Of a stretch of DNA of 64,000 nucleotides, positions 44,231 to 55,154 are shown one piece after another. The notes beneath the pieces were generated by a model. That model did no database searches. It had not been told where the DNA came from and saw only the letters and a program-made list of their open reading frames with translations. This DNA is from CAZACQ01 sp964483725. Lineage in GTDB: Bacteria; Patescibacteriota; Gracilibacteria; Absconditabacterales; Absconditicoccaceae. Each line of letters opens with the position of its first letter. Position 1 is the first letter of the stretch. The DNA is taken from the NCBI GenBank assembly GCA_964483725.1, contig CAZACQ010000001.1, forward strand, positions 1-64,000. The letters are read 5' to 3'. The position numbers and the translations under genes are program-made.

Positions 44231-45625
44231 ATGAATTCTTCGCCTGAAAGATTAAATTGAAATATTTGTGTTTCTAGAAGATGACCTATTTTTGCAGCAG
44301 AGAATATTGTTGAAAATATAGAAAATAATTTTTTTCATCAACAAGTTCAACATATTTCTCAAACCTCTAGTTCATTAGAGGAGTTGTGACTGACTAAAGA
44401 AAGTGCAGAGTATTGGGCTCATAGGTCTTGTGGATATATATGTCTTTTAATGTGAATAAAATATTTTTATTGAAATATAAGTTATGATATTGAAAATATT
44501 GATTATGATTCTTCTAGGAGCTATGATTTTTTTGATTTTTATAAGTGAGAAGAAAAATCTTATCCTTTTTATACAAAGAAATCTTGATGGCTTCATTATT
44601 GACTTTTACAAATTGCTAGAGAGCTTTGATTATACGGTTTTTATAAGAAATTTCCTACTGAAAAACAAGACTTTGTTACAAAACTAGTTTTTTCATTAAA
44701 AGAAAATTATTTTGTTACAGCTAGTGTTAATTTTAAATGATCATTAGACCAAGATTGTAAATGATCTCATCTGGTGGTTATTTCTTGATATGATCTTGAT
44801 AATAATTCTTTGATTGTTAATGATCCATATAATGATGCTATTAGTTATTTAGATATAGATGAATTCTTAAATAAATTTAATTGAACTGTGTTTATGATTG
44901 CTGAAAAACCAGATGAGGAACTTTTGGTGAGTTCTCCATTTACTATTGAAAAAGATAATGAATGAAAATGAGATTTTACTTCTATTGTTCCACATCAAGA
45001 TGAGTTGTCTGCACTAAATTTTGTTAAATCGTTAGATGATGTAGAGACTATAGTATTTTCACAAAATCATGAAAGATCTATAAGATTTCGTGTGTGAGAT
45101 ATACTTCTTAGAGTAGATCCAAATAGAATATATACACAACAATGAGCTCTAAAAACTATATTACAACTTAATAAGCATATAATAGATTCTAGTATACAAG
45201 ATATAGATTCATATATTGATAAATTAGTCTCTTGAGAAATTGCAATGACTAAGGAACTAAGTGATGCATTGTCAGTTGTTGATAATATTAGAGAATACTT
45301 AGTTTCTAAACTTGATTTTTCTAAGCCTGTAGTTGCTATTCATAATAATAGATTTTTAAATGTATCTAAGAATTTCATTAGATATGATAAGTATATTAAT
45401 CAAGAAATGCCCAAAAATTGTTTTGTTATAGTTAATAAAACATACGATTTTTATCTTCTTCAAAAATTCTGAATAAATGTTGTATTAATTGATGGAATTG
45501 AGTGAGATGGCTGATTTTCAGATTTTGCAAATATACAGAGACTTAGGTATTTTAATATAGAAACTTGATTTAATAATCAAAAGGAACAAGCTAGGTTATT
45601 TAAGTTAGTTTCTTCAATAATTTAA
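44231..45625 (+). CDS. C39-like cysteine peptidase fused to an unknown hydrolase-like domain
   Basis: A 464-residue protein without a signal peptide. Residues 55-230 resemble the papain-like C39 fold: the nucleophile Cys in HRSCGYICLLMGIKYF near residue 69, the His in GSHLVVISGYD near residue 179, and NDPYND as third element. From about residue 250 a second domain appears: PHQDELSALNFVKSLDD, IVFSQNHERSIRFRVG, DILLRVDPNRIYTQQGAL and PVVAIHNN. These have a periodic acid-His pattern resembling a metal-dependent hydrolase family I can recall only vaguely. The combination could be a peptidase that acts on wall or prey peptides, but no export signal is visible. Function open. Confidence 0.6.
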
Positions 45626-45733
45626 TTAAGTATTATTTAGTGATTTCAAAAAATTACAATAATTCCTTGAAAATATATATTAGCTAAATAATAATATAAC
45701 ATTATTGTATTTTTAATAAACTAATTTAAATAG

Positions 45734-47776
45734 ATGAAAGCTGAAGAAAAAAAATTATTACAATTCTTTGAATGATCTGAAAAAAACTTTATAATTCCTG
45801 TTTATCAAAGAAATTATGATTGGAAAAAAGAGCAATGTAAACAACTATTTGATGATATTATAGAAGTAGTTAATTCAAATTTTAGGACACATTTTTTATG
45901 AACTATTGTTGCTTATAATGAGGATTGATATTGAAAAGAATTATTAATAATTGATTGACAACAAAGATTAACCACCATTTCTATTTTGTTATTAGCAATG
46001 TATAATTTATTACATGCAAAGCAAGTATTTTGAGAATATGTGAATGAGGAACAAATATATAATGAATTTTTAATAAATAAATATTCAAAAGATCAAACTA
46101 AAAAGATTAGATTAAAGCCAATAAAGGATGATAGAGATGCTTTTGAATCAATTTTTAGATGAGATCTTATTGAAGATTCAAATATTTCAATAAATTATAA
46201 TTATTTTGTTGAGAGGATACAAAAACAGGAAATATCAATAGATGATTTATACAAAGCAATAGAACATTTGGTTATAGTTGAAATATTATTAAAAAAATGA
46301 GAAGATGACCCACAATTAATATTTGAAAGTTTGAATTCTACCTGACTGGAGTTAACCGAAGCTGACAAGGTGAGAAACTTTATTTTAATGAAACAAATAA
46401 ATGAGAAACAGGAGGAATATTATGATAGATATTGGTCAAAAATAGAAAAAAATACTTCATACAAAGTAAGTAACTTCATAAGAGATTATTTAATCCTTAA
46501 AGAAAGAAAAATTCCAAGTTTTTCAAAAATTTATTTAGCATTTAAAGAATATGTTAGGAAACATAACTTGGCAACAGAATATATTTTATCTGATTTACTA
46601 AAATACTCATACTATTATGAAAAAATAATAAAAGCAAAAGATGATAATAAGGAAATTTCTTCAATACTTAATAATATAAATAATCTTGAAGTTATGGTAA
46701 TGTATCCCTATTTATTGGAGCTTTATGAAGATAAAGATAATTGAATAATTAGTGAACAAGATTTTATTAGAATACTTAATTTACTTGAAAGTTTTGTTTT
46801 TAGAAGATTTATTTGTAATGTTCCTACAAGTTCATTGAATAAAATCTTTATGTTGTTGTGAAAAGAAATTAAGAATCAAGTAAATTATGAAGAAAATTAT
46901 TTTGAAATATTTAAATATGTACTTTTATCCAAAACTTGAAGTCAAAGATTCCCAAATGATGCAGAGTTTTCTAAAAACTTAAAGAATAAGGATATTTATA
47001 ATACTCAAAGTAAAAACAAGCTACATTTATTAAAAAGGCTTGAAAGTTTTTGAAATAGAGAAAGTTATGTAGCTTCTTTGATTGAAGATTGAGTTTTAAC
47101 TGTAGAGCATATAATGCCAAAAACTTTAACCTTAGAGTGGGAAAAAGAACTTTGAGAAAATGCTAAGCAAATACATGAAAATTATTTAGATACTTTATGA
47201 AATATAACATTGACTTGATATAATTCAAAATATTCAAATAGGTCTTTTGAAGAAAAAAAGACAGTTGAAAAATGATTTAATGAAAGTCCTTTGTACTTAA
47301 ACAATTATATTAAAAATTGTGTTACTTGGTGAGAATCTCAAATTTTGGAAAGAGCTAATATATTAAAAGATAAGGCCTTACAAATCTGGGGATATCCAAC
47401 CACGAATTATGAAATACCAAGAGATATATCAAAAACTTTTACTCTAGATGATGAAGGTAGTTTTATATGACAAAAAATTATTTGATTTAAGTTTAAGGAC
47501 AATGAATATGATGTTGCTAATTGGTCTGATTTCTTTCAAAGAGTTGTAAAAATTCTTTATGATAAAGATCCTGTTTTGATTAATTCATTTAAAAATGAGG
47601 ATAGATTATCTTGTTGCTTTTTTGATACTGATAAAGAATTATATACTTGTAGAAAAATTACTACAAATTTGTATTTAAATGTATGAATGAATACCAATAG
47701 GAAATTGTATATCTTGAGGATGATTTTTGATAGATTTAATATAGATCTAAATGAACTAGAGTTTTATTTTAAATAA
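45734..47776 (+). CDS. GmrSD-type modification-dependent restriction protein (DUF262 + DUF1524)
   Basis: A 680-residue fusion protein. The N-terminal DUF262 (GmrS-like, ParB-related NTPase) shows FIIPVYQRNYDWKKEQC and LLIIDGQQRLTTISILLLA near residue 75, which is the DGQQR motif. The middle is helical and includes FESLNSTGLELTEADKVRN. The DUF1524 (GmrD-like, His-Me finger nuclease) has TVEHIMPKTL near residue 457 and then GNITLTGYNSKYSNRSF. The C-terminal ~140 residues look like an extra unknown domain. Family members cut DNA with modified cytosines and block phage. The gene uses many TGA glycines, so it is well adapted to code 25. It has no methylase partner next to it, as expected for this type. 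Confidence 0.9.
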
Positions 47777-47884
47777 TGAAAATTTACTAATTTAAGCTTA
47801 TTATTAAGCAAACTGTCCTTGATAATACAAGACAATTCATTATATTAACTTCAATAATTTATTATATTAATTACTTTTAAATAA

Positions 47885-50356
47885 ATGTTATATTCATGAG
47901 ATGTTCTTAGAAGATTTATAAATATTGATGATGATATAGAAAATATACAGAAAAATTTAACATTAAAATCTTGTGAAGTAGAGGAATATACTGTAAGAGA
48001 AATACCTAAAGATGTTGTAATATGAAAGGCAAGCAAGGTAGAAAAGCATCCTGATGCAGACAAACTAGTAGTATGTCAGGTTGACTGTTGAGATAAATGA
48101 CAGTTCCAAATAGTAACTGGTTGAGAAAATATGACTGCTGATAGATATGTGCCAGTAGCTGTACCTTGATCTTATCTTCCTGTTATTGATCTAAAAATAT
48201 CATCAAGAAAGATGAGGTGATTTGATAGTAGTGGTATGATTTGTTCCAAATGAGAACTTTGAATAAATCTTGATTTAGAAAGCCATAATATATGGTTGTT
48301 GGATGAAGATTTGGAGGGTATTACAGACTCAGATTTATGACTTGCTTTAACTGATAAATTTCCTTACTTAGATAATTTTATTATTGATGTTGATAATAAA
48401 ACTTTAACTAATAGGCCAGATATGACTGGTCATTTTGGGCTTTCTATAGATTTGAATGCAATATATTCAAGCTTGGATTGAAATATAAGATATAATAAAT
48501 TATCACAAATATTAAATGATTGGTCAAATACTAATATTTTTGATGTTTTGGATAATTCAGATAGATCAGATAAAAAAGTAGAAATATTATCTGATAATGT
48601 TAGGTCATATATAGCTTTAAGTATAAATTGAGTTAATATTAAAGATTCAGACTTTCTTTTATCTTTATATTTGAGTGATCTTTGACAAGGACTAGTAAAT
48701 AATTGGGTAGATTTTAGTAACTATTTTATGAATTTAAGTGGTAATCCTATTCATTTCTTTGATGCTGATAAGATAGAATGAAATATAAAGGTAAGACAAG
48801 CTAAGTCATGAGAAAAGTTTGTGGACTTATTTGAGAAAGAACATGAATTAGATGAAAATGATCTAGTAATAGCTGATGATACAAAGATATTAGCATTAGC
48901 AGGTATAGTTTGATCAATAGATTCTTGAGTTACTAGTGAAACAAAGAATATTGTAGCAGAAATAGCTAATTTTGATCCAGTTTGTATAAGAAAAACTTGA
49001 ACAAAATTATGATTGAGAACTGATGCTGAGTTGAGGTTTGAAAAGAATATTTCTCCTATATATTCCCTATATACATTGTTGCTATTTTTAGATGAGATAA
49101 GTCACTTTTCAAAATCTTTATGAGATTTTACTATTAAATGATTAGATTATTTTGCAAATGATGAAGCAAAAAACTTATTAAATAAGACTGTAGATTTAGA
49201 TTTTTCAAAAATCCAGTATTTTATTTTTGGTGAAGAAATTGATTGATTTACTGATAAGTCAAAAGATATATTAAGTAATTTGTGATTTGAAATATTTGAT
49301 AGTTCTGTTAAAGTCCCTATATGGAGGTCTCCCCAAGATATTAATATCAAAGAAGATTTATATGAGGAGGTTATAAGAATATACTGATATGAAAATATAA
49401 GTGAAAAAAAGCTTGAATGGGATGTGAAAGATAACTGATGGGGTAGTGATACTTGATTGATTAGAAATATTGAAGATAGCTTGATAAATATGAATTTTGT
49501 GAATGTTGAAACTTATCCTTGGGTAGATGTTTCTTTACTTTCTAAATTTGAAGTAGATCTTGATAATTTGGTAAAATTAGAAAACCCAGTTGCAAGTGAA
49601 TTAGAAAATCTAAGAGATTCTATGGTTTATAATATGCTTAATGTTATACAAAAAAATTTTAGAGTTTATGATTATATAAAGATATTTGATATTTGAAAGG
49701 TATGGTCACTTTCACAAGACTGATATCCAAATGAATTAGATAGACTAAATTTTATGATTTATAATAGATCAAAATCAAATTGGTATGATGATACAATTTT
49801 AGAAATAAAATCAGTATTGAATAATTTATTCAAGGATATTAATTTAAAATGAAAACTTGATTTCAATCCTACTCATGATAAAAGGTCGCATCCTAAAAAA
49901 CAGGCAAGAATTGTTTTTAATGGTAAAGATATTTGATGGATAGCTTCATTGCATCCAGCTTACTATGAATATTTTAAGTTTCCTGAAACTTGTGAAATAT
50001 CTTATGTAGAAATTGATTTTACTAATTTACAGTGACTTTTAGAAAAACAATGATCAAATTTCTCATGAATTGATTATCATACTGTTCAAGATAATATTTT
50101 TCAAAAAGATATAAGCTTTGTAATAGATAAGAGTAAATCATTTGGTCAAATTAGTGATTCGCTATCTAAAATTAAAAATGTTATTGATGTTGAACTTTAT
50201 GATGTGTATGTTTGAACTCCACTTTCTGAAAATGAAAAGAGTTTTACTTTAAGACTTACTATAGATGCTAGAGATTATGAATGAGATGTTGTTTCTGATG
50301 TTTTCTCCTCTGCTATAAGTTCTGCAGAAAAATTATGAGCTAAATTAAGAGAATAA
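47885..50356 (+). CDS. pheT: phenylalanine-tRNA ligase beta subunit
   Basis: An 823-residue subunit of the (alpha-beta)2 enzyme. In order: an EMAP-II-like tRNA-binding domain (KASKVEKHPDADKLVVCQVD), the B3/4 editing region (NRPDMTGHFGLSIDL), the B5 domain (QYFIFGEEIDGF, later VPIWRSPQDINIKEDLYEEV), the catalytic-like core (LENPVASELENLRDSMV) and the C-terminal FDX-ACB domain (FQKDISFVIDKSKSFGQI). Length is near the typical 790-810. The alpha subunit gene pheS is not in this window. Preceded by a 108-base spacer with a weak hairpin (about 47816-47836). Confidence 0.95.
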
Positions 50357-50416
50357 TATTGACATTTATTTTTTAATCTTTATCTTATAATATATTTTAT
50401 ATATGAATATAATTTT

Positions 50417-51274
50417 ATGAATAAGAAAAATTTAGCTGTAATTAAATTTTGAAGTGATACAATAGTTCCGGATTGAAAAACTTATCCTGAAGTTGTAAAT
50501 GAATTTAGACAAAAAATTTGAAATGTGATATCTGACAATAATACTGATATGGATTATATCATTGTTTCATCTTGATCTGTAAAATTATGAAGAAGAGAAC
50601 ACTGACAAGATTTAGATTTCAAAATAGCTGCTAGCTTATGACAAGTTAGACTTATGGAATTTTGGAGAGATGTTATATGACATAATGTATCACAGGTACT
50701 GGTAAGTTATAATTCCAGTATAGATTTTTCTAAATTATCTAAAGTTAAATTTAAAAAATTGATAGAAGAGTTTCATAGACTATATATTAAATCTAATCAA
50801 GATCAAAATACTTCAGAGCTTTTAAAATGACTTTTGTTTAACTGATTTGTTCCAATAATAAATTTTAATGATGCTGTGGACAATATTGAGTTAGATGCTC
50901 TTTCAAGGTTTCAGGATAATGATAAACTTTTTGCTTATATTGTAGAACTTGTAAAACATATTGAAGAATATGATAAAGTATATTGAGTAATATATTCTAA
51001 TATGCCATTTTGTGTTAGATCTGAATGAAAACTTAAAACTAGGGAAGAAATTGTTACTTGAAGAGATCCTTTAGCTTGTTTGTTATATTATTGTAATGGT
51101 ATGTCTAATTCATGAACATGATGAATGTGAAGTAAACTATGAGTTGCTTATGAATTAGTTGATGAATGATATTTAGAATCTTGTTGAATAGCTAGTACAG
51201 ATGAAAAATTGTCAGATGCTTTAGTTTGATTATGCATTTCTGAGTGATCTGAAAATCTTACTTTAATTAAATAA
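50417..51274 (+). CDS. proB: glutamate 5-kinase-like amino acid kinase
   Basis: A 285-residue amino-acid-kinase-fold protein. KFGSDTIVPDGKTYP and YIIVSSGSVKLGRREHG match the ATP- and substrate-binding loops. VPIINFNDAVDNIELDALSR, then FQDNDKLFAYIVELV, matches the glutamate 5-kinase region (usually NENDxV-x6-GDND). SGTGGMGSKLGVA is the C-terminal binding loop. The PUA domain present in many ProB proteins is missing. No proA is nearby, so proline synthesis as such is not shown; the protein could act on a related carboxylate. Confidence 0.8.
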
Positions 51275-51284
51275 AAATATTAAA

Positions 51285-52280
51285 ATGTCAAAATTCTTTC
51301 AAAATAAAGATTGGATATATATTAATAAGTATATTTATAAAAAACCCAGTTTTGAACTTGATTTTTTTTGAAAGAAATATTTTTGAGTAGTAAAAGAACA
51401 AAAAAAATTAGGAATGAGATTGAGATGGTATCAAGTTCTTGGAATTGAAATCCCAGATATTTCTGATGAAACAAATTTAAAAAAGACTTTTGATATTATA
51501 TCAAGAGATTTTAAAAAATCATGGTGAGATATATTTTTTCAGTTTTGATTTATAAATAATATATATTCAAACCCTAGTTATAAACTAAAGGATGAATCTG
51601 AACTTAATAAGGTAAAAGAATTATATGAAGAATATAAATCATTTTTAAATTCTAAAATTTGACTTATTCCATCTATTAGGGAAAATATGCCACCCGCAAA
51701 TGTTCTTGTAAATCTTGATAAAGCTGATGATGATATTTTTAATGATATAAGTAAAAATACTAAATCACAAATTAAAAAATGAAAATCAAAATGATTAAAT
51801 TTTGAAATACTAAATATTGAAGATTTAGAAAAGTTTTATTCTTTATGGTATAAAACTTTGGATAATAAATCTATTGTTATTCCAGGGAGAGAGGAGTTTA
51901 ATTTACTTTATGAATATATTACTGAAAATAATGTTTGAGATATATTTATAGCTAAGCTTGACTGAGATATAGTAGCAGGAAGTGTTTGTATATGGGATAA
52001 TGATACTGTATATTATGTTTATTGAGCATCAGATAGAAATGCTTGAAATATATGACAGCATCAGTTTTTAAAGTATAATATGTTTTTATGGGCAAAGGAG
52101 AAATGATTTAAAAATTTTGATTTATTATGAGTTTCACCAGCTTGGAATAATAATCATTCTCTTTCTTGAGTTTCGCAATTTAAGAATTCTTTATGATGAG
52201 ATTATATTAATTACTTATGAAACTACGATTTAGTATTTAATGATACAATTTATAAAGCATACAATATGCTTAAAAATTAA
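51285..52280 (+). CDS. FemAB/FemX-type peptidoglycan bridge aminoacyltransferase-like protein
   Basis: A 331-residue GNAT-like acyltransferase. FEILNIEDLEKFYSLWYKTL is followed by FIAKLDGDIVAGSVCIWDND, VYYVYGASDRNAGNIGQHQF and FKNFDLLGVSP, the series of strands and helices of FemX-type enzymes. These use aminoacyl-tRNA to add residues to peptidoglycan stem peptides. An N-terminal segment of about 110 residues shows KKLGMRLRWYQVLG. It follows the kinase gene by 10 bases. The final 11 bases overlap the end of the convergent M23-SLH gene. Confidence 0.82.
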
Positions 52281-54763
52281 TCAATGTTCTCATAGCTTCT
52301 TCTAATTCATCTTCTTCAGTTCTTTGTGTCCTTACTTCTTCTATATCAGGTCATTGTTTTATATATCTATATAGTGACTCAAAAGCAGTTAGTCTATCAA
52401 CTTTTTTTCATGGATTTAGGTATTCATTACTTTCAAAAGGATATAAATTATAGTTCTTGGCTGCTGTAACATACTCTACAAACCAATCTTGTTTACTAAC
52501 ATCTATAAATGATGGAAATATATCATCTTTTTTTATTTCAAAGAATCTAGCATACATTGCAATTAATTCATCTTTTTGTGTAGCATCATTTGGATTTGCA
52601 TGAGTTCATCATGCTCATTTTATTATTCAATCTTTATATGCCATGAATATGTAAGGAGCATACCATTCTTCTCCACTTATATCTTCAAAAAAGTTTCAAT
52701 TATCTTTCATATAGCTATTCATTTTTTGTTCAAACTTATCAATATCATCTCAGTATTCATGTCTAATAAGAATTGTTATTAATTCAGCTCTTATAATATC
52801 ATTATTTGGCATAAGCAATCATTGACTTCATTGTACTATGTTGCTTTCATTTAGGTAAGTTATTGATCTTCAGTATTCATCTTCTTTGCTGAAATCATAA
52901 AATAGTTCTGAATCAAGAGTTTTATTTGCTGAAATATTTAAATCTTCATCTTCATATCTTACTCTTAACCTATACTCTCTAATTCTAGGAGCTTTTATAT
53001 CAAAACTAAATGAATTATCATCTTTTGATACATCTTTATCTAATAATTCATACTCATTATTGTTTTCAAGGTCTAATAAGTTTATTTTAATATTTCAGTT
53101 TAAGTTATATCTAGCAGGGTTTCATAATGAATTTATAGGGTATATATTAAATTCTTCTTTACTACTTGTATATATTTTATCTGCTCATTCTATTCAAAGT
53201 CAGAAGATTTCTTCTTGATCTTCATAAACACTAAAATAAAAGTCCTTATTTTTATTTCAATCACTAAATATTACTCTTCAATTTCATATATTTTCAGCAT
53301 TTATTTCAATTTCATATTCATTTTTATCTTCTTTAGCTTCAATAGTATGTTTTTCAGGTTCTAGAACATTATTATTACTACTAATTGTAATATTTCATTT
53401 TTCTCATTCTGTTATTATAGTAAATTTAACCCTATCTCATAGTGTTAAATTATCATCAATTTTTGGATTTTTAACATCAACTATTGCAAATTCTTCTTTT
53501 GCAGCTGCATGACTTGTATCATCTTCTTGTGTATCTTCAGTAGCATCATCTTCNNNNNNNNNNNNNNNNNNNNNNNNNNNNNNNNNNNNNNNNNNNNNNN
53601 NNNNNNNNNNNNNNNNNNNNNNNNNNNNNNNNNNNNNNNNNNNNNNNNNNNNNATCATCTTCTTGTGTATCTTCAGTAGCATCATCTTCCTGTGTATCTT
53701 CAGTAGCATCATCTTCCTGTGTATCTTCAGGATATTCGTCTTCTAGCTCTGCTGCTATCTGGTCTAACAAATCAACTTCATCTTCACTTATATCTTCATC
53801 TTGTTCGTACTCTTCAGGTTGTCTAAGATCATCTCAAACTGTTGTTAAGTTTTCTTCAACAAAAGATATAGGATCTATAGTACTATTCCTAACTCATTCA
53901 ATACTTCAGTTCTGCCATTCATCCCATAAATCTTGTGCTATATTTATATCTTCTATATCAGAAGTATCTCATAAAGTATTAATTTGAAAATGTAAGTGAG
54001 GAGTAGTTCATTGTCCTGAGCTACCTACAGTTCAAATTTGTTCTCATCTTTGTATGATATCTCATTTATTTATATTACTATCTATTTCTTTCAAATGAGC
54101 ATAAAAACTAGCTAATAATTTTCAACTAAAATTTGTAAGCACAATTACATAATTTCAAAACCCATGATTTCATTCTTGGGCTCTCATTACTATTCAATTC
54201 ATACTATTATATACAGGTGTTCATGGGCTTGATACTATATCAATTCAAGCATGTGTCCCCGTATCTGGGACCCACCAGTCACAATTATTTGAATTACAAG
54301 AATAGCTTGCTGTCCATGTTGTAGTAATTAATCTTTTATAGAAAATAACTTTTTGTCTTTCTAGTGGGTTAGTTATATTTGAATATATATTATATGGTGA
54401 TACAAATCTGTATCTTTCAATTATATCAGAAAGTTCTGTAGGGAACGGTGTTCTTTTATCATCTTCTAAGTCTTCCCAGTTTGTATTAATTTTTGCATTA
54501 TAATTACTAACATTTCATCGGTCAGTAACTTCTCTAAAAGGCCAAATAGCACTTGTATCTTCTATATCATCAATATTGTCTAATACTTCCTGTTGGCTTA
54601 GTAATCATTTTCAAAATTGTGATATATCTGTCATAAAATTTTGACTGGGTGTAATATTAAGAAAGTATATTCATATTGAAAAAATAGCTGTCAAAGTGAA
54701 AACTTTTCTGTAAAAGTATCAATTACTTCTTTTATTAATATTTTTCTTTTTTAGATTTTTCAT
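52270..54763 (-). CDS. M23 peptidase with acidic 9-residue repeat and SLH-like C-terminus (interrupted by assembly gap)
   Basis: A large cell-surface protein on the minus strand with a 100-N gap inside. From the start at 54763: a membrane anchor (VFTLTAIFSIWIYFLN), then a LytM-type M23 domain with the zinc ligands in TGTHAGIDIV (near residue 169) and TTPHLHFQ (near residue 256). Next is a repeat of DDATEDTQE, broken by the gap at 53554-53653. Two beta-rich regions follow (for example EKHTIEAKEDKNEYEIEI). The C-terminus has two or three SLH-like segments (EWYAPYIFMAYKDGIIKG and DWFVEYVTAAKNYNLYP) for wall attachment. Frame differs by one across the gap because 100 is not a multiple of three; this is a placeholder artefact. 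It could remodel its own or a partner cell's wall. Confidence 0.88.
53518..53734 (-). repeat. 27-bp tandem repeat encoding DDATEDTQE, spanning the assembly gap
   Basis: One complete 27-base unit and 9 bases of the next precede the gap (53518-53553), and two full units plus a partial one follow (53654-53734). Units differ by a single synonymous C/T change. The left flank stops 9 bases into a unit and the right flank begins at a unit boundary. The real missing length should therefore be 18 + 27n bases, which keeps the frame open, rather than 100. The repeat evidently defeated short-read assembly and its copy number is unknown. Confidence 0.92.
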
Positions 54764-54864
54764 TTTTTATTTTCGTTTTTATTTAAAACTTTAGTTATAT
54801 TAAGTATAATTAATATTATTTTTTTGTCAAAAATATAATGTATAAAAATTGGATTAGTTTTGAG

Positions 54865-54891
54865 TTGACATTTTTTGTTAAATTTTATAAA
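54865..54891 (+). promoter_or_regulatory. promoter of the 43-aa membrane peptide unit
   Basis: TTGACA (54865-54870) with a TATAAA at 54886-54891 (15-base spacer; TAAATC at 54888 gives 17). Because it lies downstream of an in-frame ATG at 54838, the transcript supports the later start at 54928. Confidence 0.55.
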
Positions 54892-54927
54892 TCATATCCC
54901 TTGTTGAAATTGTTGGAGAGTATATTT

Positions 54928-55059
54928 ATGAGTAAGAAAAATAAAGAGGGGTACAATGACTCTGGATCTGATCATATTAGATTTTTCCAGGGAGTTTTAA
55001 TATCTGTTCTTTTGTCTTCTCTTTTCTTCTTTATTCCAATAATAATTCTTTTCATTTAA
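54928..55059 (+). CDS. 43-aa membrane peptide in an autonomous unit
   Basis: A 43-residue peptide: a polar N-terminus (SKKNKEGYNDSGSDHIRFFQ) and one C-terminal hydrophobic helix (GVLISVLLSSLFFFIPIIIL), so probably a small membrane protein. A GGAG ribosome site lies 10 bases upstream (54915-54918). All three glycines are GGG or GGA, none TGA, although most glycines in neighbouring genes are TGA. The in-frame ATG at 54838 is ignored because the promoter lies after it. It is followed by a GC-rich intrinsic terminator. Promoter, Shine-Dalgarno, short ORF and strong terminator repeat the design of the unit at 20.1 kb. No known toxin or leader family was recognised. Confidence 0.62.
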   Translation: MSKKNKEGYNDSGSDHIRFFQGVLISVLLSSLFFFIPIIILFI

Positions 55060-55065
55060 GGTTTT

Positions 55066-55094
55066 CTGCCCTAGTATTTCTAGGGCAGTTTTAT
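55066..55094 (+). terminator. GC-rich terminator of the membrane peptide unit
   Basis: CTGCCCTAG (55066-55074) pairs perfectly with CTAGGGCAG (55080-55088), loop TATTT, followed by a T-run. It begins 6 bases after the stop codon. Confidence 0.9.
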
Positions 55095-55154
55095 TTTTTG
55101 ACAAATTTAAGCTTTAAATTATAATATATTTAATTTACAAAAAACAAAAATAAA

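Noticed and set aside
47816..47836. Short hairpin around TGTCCTTG / CAAGACA before pheT
   Set aside because: A mismatch and a lack of T-box features (no specifier loop or TGGNACCGCG-like motif) rule out a T-box call.
53437..53770. Apparent frameshift across the N-run in the M23-SLH gene
   Set aside because: The 100-N gap is an arbitrary length; repeat phase on both sides predicts a frame-keeping distance.
54838..54927. Upstream in-frame extension of the 43-aa peptide
   Set aside because: A promoter lies inside it and the GGAG site precedes the later ATG at 54928.
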